Assembly (NCBI GenBank): GCA_009920585.1 | Contig: RFZT01000100.1 | Location: forward strand, 1 to 8,160 | Source of the DNA: a bacterium | GTDB taxonomy: Bacteria; Verrucomicrobiota; Verrucomicrobiia; Chthoniobacterales; Terrimicrobiaceae | Direction: 5' to 3' | DNA length: 8,160 nucleotides | In this document: piece by piece, positions 7,350-8,160 of the stretch | How the letters are laid out: each line of letters opens with the position of its first letter | How positions within the stretch are numbered: position 1 is the first letter of the stretch | Position numbers and translations under genes: made by a program | The notes under the pieces: generated by a model | What the model saw: only the letters and a program-made list of their open reading frames with translations | The model's database searches: none | What the model was told of the DNA's origin: nothing

Positions 7350-8003
7350 ATGGTTTTTTCACATTTAGATATTTGGGAGGATGCGGCACAGCGATCCGCC
7401 GCAGGGCATATGGCTTGTGATGAGGCCATGCTTCAGCATTCCGCTTGTCCAGTGCTCCGCTTATACAAATGGGCCTCCCCTGCAGCGACATTTGGCTATG
7501 CGCAGCGGTTGGAAAAAATCCGCGAATTTGCTGATGGGCTTCCCTTGATGCGGCGATGGACAGGGGGAGGTGTGGTGTTGCACGGAGAGGATCTCACTTT
7601 GGCGCTGGCCATTCCGGCAAGTGATCCGCTTGCGGGAATGTCATCCTCGAGAATATATCGTGAAATTCATGAAGGACTTGCTGCGGCACTCGCGGTTGTT
7701 AACGACGGAGTCCGTTTGGTTTTGCCTGAAGATTGTCGTGAAGGAGCGGCTTGTTTTCAAAGTCCCGTACCGCTCGACATCATTCTTGATGGCATGAAAA
7801 TCTGTGGAGGAGCCCTGCGCCGCTGCAAATCAGGTGTGCTCTACCAAGGTTCACTTCATTTAAAAAATATCCCATTTGACGTCATTGGTGCAGCTTGGGC
7901 TGAAGAAAGGGCTCGTTTTTCAATTCCAGTAAAAATGGAGGCGGACGTCGCTGACCTCGTTGAAAAGAAATACGGGACGACTGGCTGGATCAACCTAAGA
8001 TAG
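7350..8003 (+). CDS. Lipoate-protein ligase / octanoyltransferase family protein
   Basis: This 217-residue protein has the BPL/LplA/LipB catalytic fold and should attach lipoate, or transfer octanoate, to the lipoyl domains of 2-oxoacid dehydrogenases or GcvH. Supporting blocks are ACDEAML (22-28), LRLYKWASPAATFGY (36-50), RRWTGGGVVLHGEDLTLAL (68-86), CFQSP (135-139), and DGMKICGGALRR (147-158), which contains the Lys (150) expected to bind the acyl group or acyl-adenylate. It is a single-domain form: the C-terminal accessory domain of the 338-residue E. coli LplA is missing. This fits LipM-like octanoyltransferases or small ligases, and the two cannot be separated by eye. Cys135 is a possible nucleophile but is unproven. 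coaE follows 41 bases downstream in the same direction. The start ATG gives a complete first strand, with only a weak ribosome site. Confidence 0.85.
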   Translation: MVFSHLDIWEDAAQRSAAGHMACDEAMLQHSACPVLRLYKWASPAATFGYAQRLEKIREFADGLPLMRRWTGGGVVLHGEDLTLALAIPASDPLAGMSSSRIYREIHEGLAAALAVVNDGVRLVLPEDCREGAACFQSPVPLDIILDGMKICGGALRRCKSGVLYQGSLHLKNIPFDVIGAAWAEERARFSIPVKMEADVADLVEKKYGTTGWINLR

Positions 8004-8044
8004 CAAAACGTGCGTTTTATTTAGATTCTCTTAAAGATATCAGT

Positions 8045-8160
8045 ATGTCAGTTATCGGCATCACAGGCGGTATTGCTTCAGGGAAATCCACATTCTGTCG
8101 AATGCTGGCGAGTCGAATTGCTGCTGACGTTTTTGATGCAGATGCAGAGGCGAGGACACT
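8045..8160 (+). CDS. coaE: Dephospho-CoA kinase, N-terminal part (runs off right edge)
   Basis: CoaE phosphorylates the 3'-hydroxyl of dephospho-CoA in the last step of coenzyme A synthesis, in the cytoplasm. Only the first 38 codons are inside the window. They show the diagnostic P-loop GITGGIASGKST (5-16), with Lys14 and Ser15/Thr16 positioned to bind ATP phosphate. The DADAEAR motif (31-37) follows at the usual distance, and its Asp33 belongs to the CoA-binding/catalytic region. The ATG at 8045 places the P-loop at the normal position. The upstream bases AAAGAT are a weak ribosome-binding candidate. The 41-base gap to the preceding ligase-family gene makes co-transcription plausible. Confidence 0.93.
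   Translation, partial: MSVIGITGGIASGKSTFCRMLASRIAADVFDADAEART

Noticed and set aside
8005..8018. Inverted repeat AAAACG-TG-CGTTTT after the ligase-family stop
   Set aside because: The stem is AT-rich with a loop too tight for a stable hairpin. It is not convincing as an intrinsic terminator, although the T-rich bases after it are suggestive.
1..8160. Mobile element, CRISPR array, tRNA/rRNA or defence island
   Set aside because: No transposase, integrase, phage or nuclease-type protein, terminal or regularly spaced repeats, or RNA gene was seen. Nearly all the sequence is explained by housekeeping-type genes.

Overview
The window looks like chromosomal core sequence from a Gram-negative bacterium. 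It has moderately high GC by eye and is densely packed, with genes overlapping by 4 bases or separated by very short gaps. I see no mobile element, CRISPR array, tRNA or rRNA. A Verrucomicrobiota-like origin is my best guess, from the style of the valyl-tRNA synthetase and ParB and from the weak Shine-Dalgarno signals. This is inference from memory of the families, about 50% confidence.

Layout. Bases 1-2348 (minus) carry most of valyl-tRNA synthetase, whose C-terminus runs off the left edge. A 101-base divergent spacer follows. Then comes a plus-strand pair of lipoprotein genes joined by a GTGA overlap: a 54-residue small lipoprotein (2450-2614) and an amino-acid-type solute-binding lipoprotein (2611-3405). 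The second gene meets the next minus-strand gene tail to tail, and their stop codons share the palindrome CTAG.

Bases 3402-7277 (minus) form one co-directional block, transcribed in the order parB, acyl-lipid/acyl-CoA desaturase, FAD-dependent amine-oxidase-like protein, DUF1365 protein. The gaps are 8 bases, then two 4-base overlaps. The last three genes look like a fatty-acid-modification operon: a membrane desaturase introduces a double bond, and an FAD enzyme with its usual DUF1365 partner acts on the same lipids. The cyclopropane-synthase-like methyltransferase that often accompanies this pair is absent here. ParB has no ParA gene beside it.

On the right, divergent from parB, lie a single-domain lipoate/octanoate transferase-family gene (7350-8003) and the first 38 codons of dephospho-CoA kinase (from 8045), both cofactor-related.

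Nothing here is a clearly undescribed defence or mobile system. The points most worth checking are the compact lipid operon behind parB, the coupled lipoprotein pair, and the near absence of Shine-Dalgarno sequences.
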